A DNA stretch of 64,000 bases. Source: Luteimonas yindakuii. Lineage in GTDB: Bacteria; Pseudomonadota; Gammaproteobacteria; Xanthomonadales; Xanthomonadaceae. The stretch spans positions 2,666,001 through 2,730,000 of the forward strand of contig NZ_CP039383.2 in the NCBI RefSeq assembly GCF_004803715.2, in the 5' to 3' direction. The notes below the pieces were generated by a model. It was given only the letters and a program-made list of their open reading frames with translations, had not been told where the DNA came from and searched no databases. Shown here piece by piece: positions 62,467 through 64,000 of the stretch; the first letter of the stretch is position 1; each line of letters opens with the position of its first letter. Both the position numbers and the translations under genes were made by a program.

Positions 62467-62501
62467 CCCGATACGCCCGGGCAGGCGCCCGGAGCGGATC
62501 C

Positions 62502-62927
62502 TCAGTGCTTGAGGTTCTTGCGCAGGCGCTCCAGCGCCTGCAGCTGCGCGGTGACCTCGGCGAGCTTCTGCTGCGCTTCGGCGATTTCCATCGCCTCGCC
62601 GCGGCCGGCGAGCACGCGCTCGGCTTCTTCCTTCGCCTTCTTCACCGCCGCCTCGTCGATCTCGTCGGCGCGTACCGCGGTATCGGCGAGGATCGTGACC
62701 ACCTGCGGCTGCACTTCGAGCAGGCCACCGGAGATCGCGAAGTCGAGCTTCTCGCCGTTGGCCTGGGTGATCACGACCTTGCCCGGCTTCAGGCGGGTGA
62801 TCAGCGGCGCGTGGCGCGGCGCGATGCCGAGCTCGCCCATCTCCCCGGTCGCCACGATCAGGGTGGCCTCGCCGTGGAAGATCTCCGCCTCGGCGCTGAC
62901 GATGTCGCAACGGATGGTCGTGGTCAT
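62502..62927 (-). CDS. atpC: ATP synthase F1 epsilon subunit
   Basis: A 141-residue subunit. The N-terminal beta-sandwich is [80 protein letters not shown]; the C-terminal helical hairpin is [20 protein letters not shown] and [20 protein letters not shown]. It couples rotation and inhibits ATP hydrolysis. It follows atpD by 30 bp and is the last gene of the operon, as usual. Confidence 0.96.
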   Translation of the reverse strand: MTTTIRCDIVSAEAEIFHGEATLIVATGEMGELGIAPRHAPLITRLKPGKVVITQANGEKLDFAISGGLLEVQPQVVTILADTAVRADEIDEAAVKKAKEEAERVLAGRGEAMEIAEAQQKLAEVTAQLQALERLRKNLKH

Positions 62928-62957
62928 GGGCTAATGCTCTTCTTCAGGACGCGTGGA

Positions 62958-64000
<1,043 letters not shown>

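Overview
The window is a high-GC chromosomal segment from a gammaproteobacterium of the Xanthomonadaceae/Lysobacteraceae type (Luteimonas/Lysobacter-like). This is inferred from a split class II ribonucleotide reductase (nrdJ), several TonB-dependent receptors, REP-like repeats, the glmS/glmU/atpDC neighbourhood, TACAAT-type promoters abutting starts, and long antisense open frames typical of about 68-70 % GC. No tRNA, rRNA, CRISPR array or complete insertion sequence was seen.

Region 1 (1-5.1 kb) is an integron gene-cassette array read on the minus strand. Ten attC sites fall into two size classes (60 and 112 bp) and separate small promoterless genes: HIT hydrolase, Tat-exported antibiotic-biosynthesis-monooxygenase-like protein, DUF998 membrane protein, VOC/glyoxalase protein, several small membrane proteins, a secreted tandem-domain protein, one frameshifted cassette and one cassette without a convincing gene. 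The array ends at a simple attI-like site (5111-5117). No integrase gene lies between it and nrdJ, so within this window it is a cassette cluster lacking its integrase.

Region 2 (5.3-9.2 kb) holds the adenosylcobalamin-dependent ribonucleotide reductase. A catalytic part (frameshifted by one base as sequenced) and a separate C-terminal TSCPD/zinc-redox part flank a histone H1-like Lys/Ala-rich protein. A NrdR-box-like site lies upstream. A cobalamin riboswitch with btuB at 26.4-28.7 kb supplies the matching vitamin B12 uptake.

Region 3 (9.7-24 kb) has a TonB receptor convergent with a CadC-like winged-helix/TPR regulator, a small secreted protein, an autotransporter-like protein with a lipobox, a DegP/HtrA protease, an envelope-stress-like set (DUF883, YqjE-like holin family, membrane protein, AI-2E-family permease), a HAD phosphatase, an M17 aminopeptidase, a pirin and YceI. 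Region 4 (24.7-38.7 kb) has a RutE-like nitroreductase, an ELM1-family protein, btuB, gph, a DUF2218 protein, dinB, a 49-residue protein, a CoA-ligase/GNAT protein acetyltransferase, a PAS hybrid histidine kinase and glmS.

Region 5 (38.8-48.5 kb) is an unusual cluster: two TPR-fused Fe(II)/2-oxoglutarate-type hydroxylases and two TPR-fused sulfotransferases, interleaved on both strands beside a 954-residue TonB receptor. They look like a protein or peptide modification set. Region 6 (48.8-59.1 kb) is an efflux operon: MacA-like adaptor, small protein, MacB-type ATPase (frameshifted near its end), four permeases arranged A-B-A'-B', then a sigma-54-dependent response regulator and its histidine kinase. 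A well-formed -24/-12 promoter and an upstream pair of palindromes precede it, so the operon probably activates itself. Region 7 (59.2-64 kb) is housekeeping: glmU, a GtrA protein, a DmpA-type peptidase, atpC and the 3' part of atpD.

Four genes carry apparent single-base shifts, mostly in runs of four G/C, which may reflect sequencing error rather than real pseudogenes.
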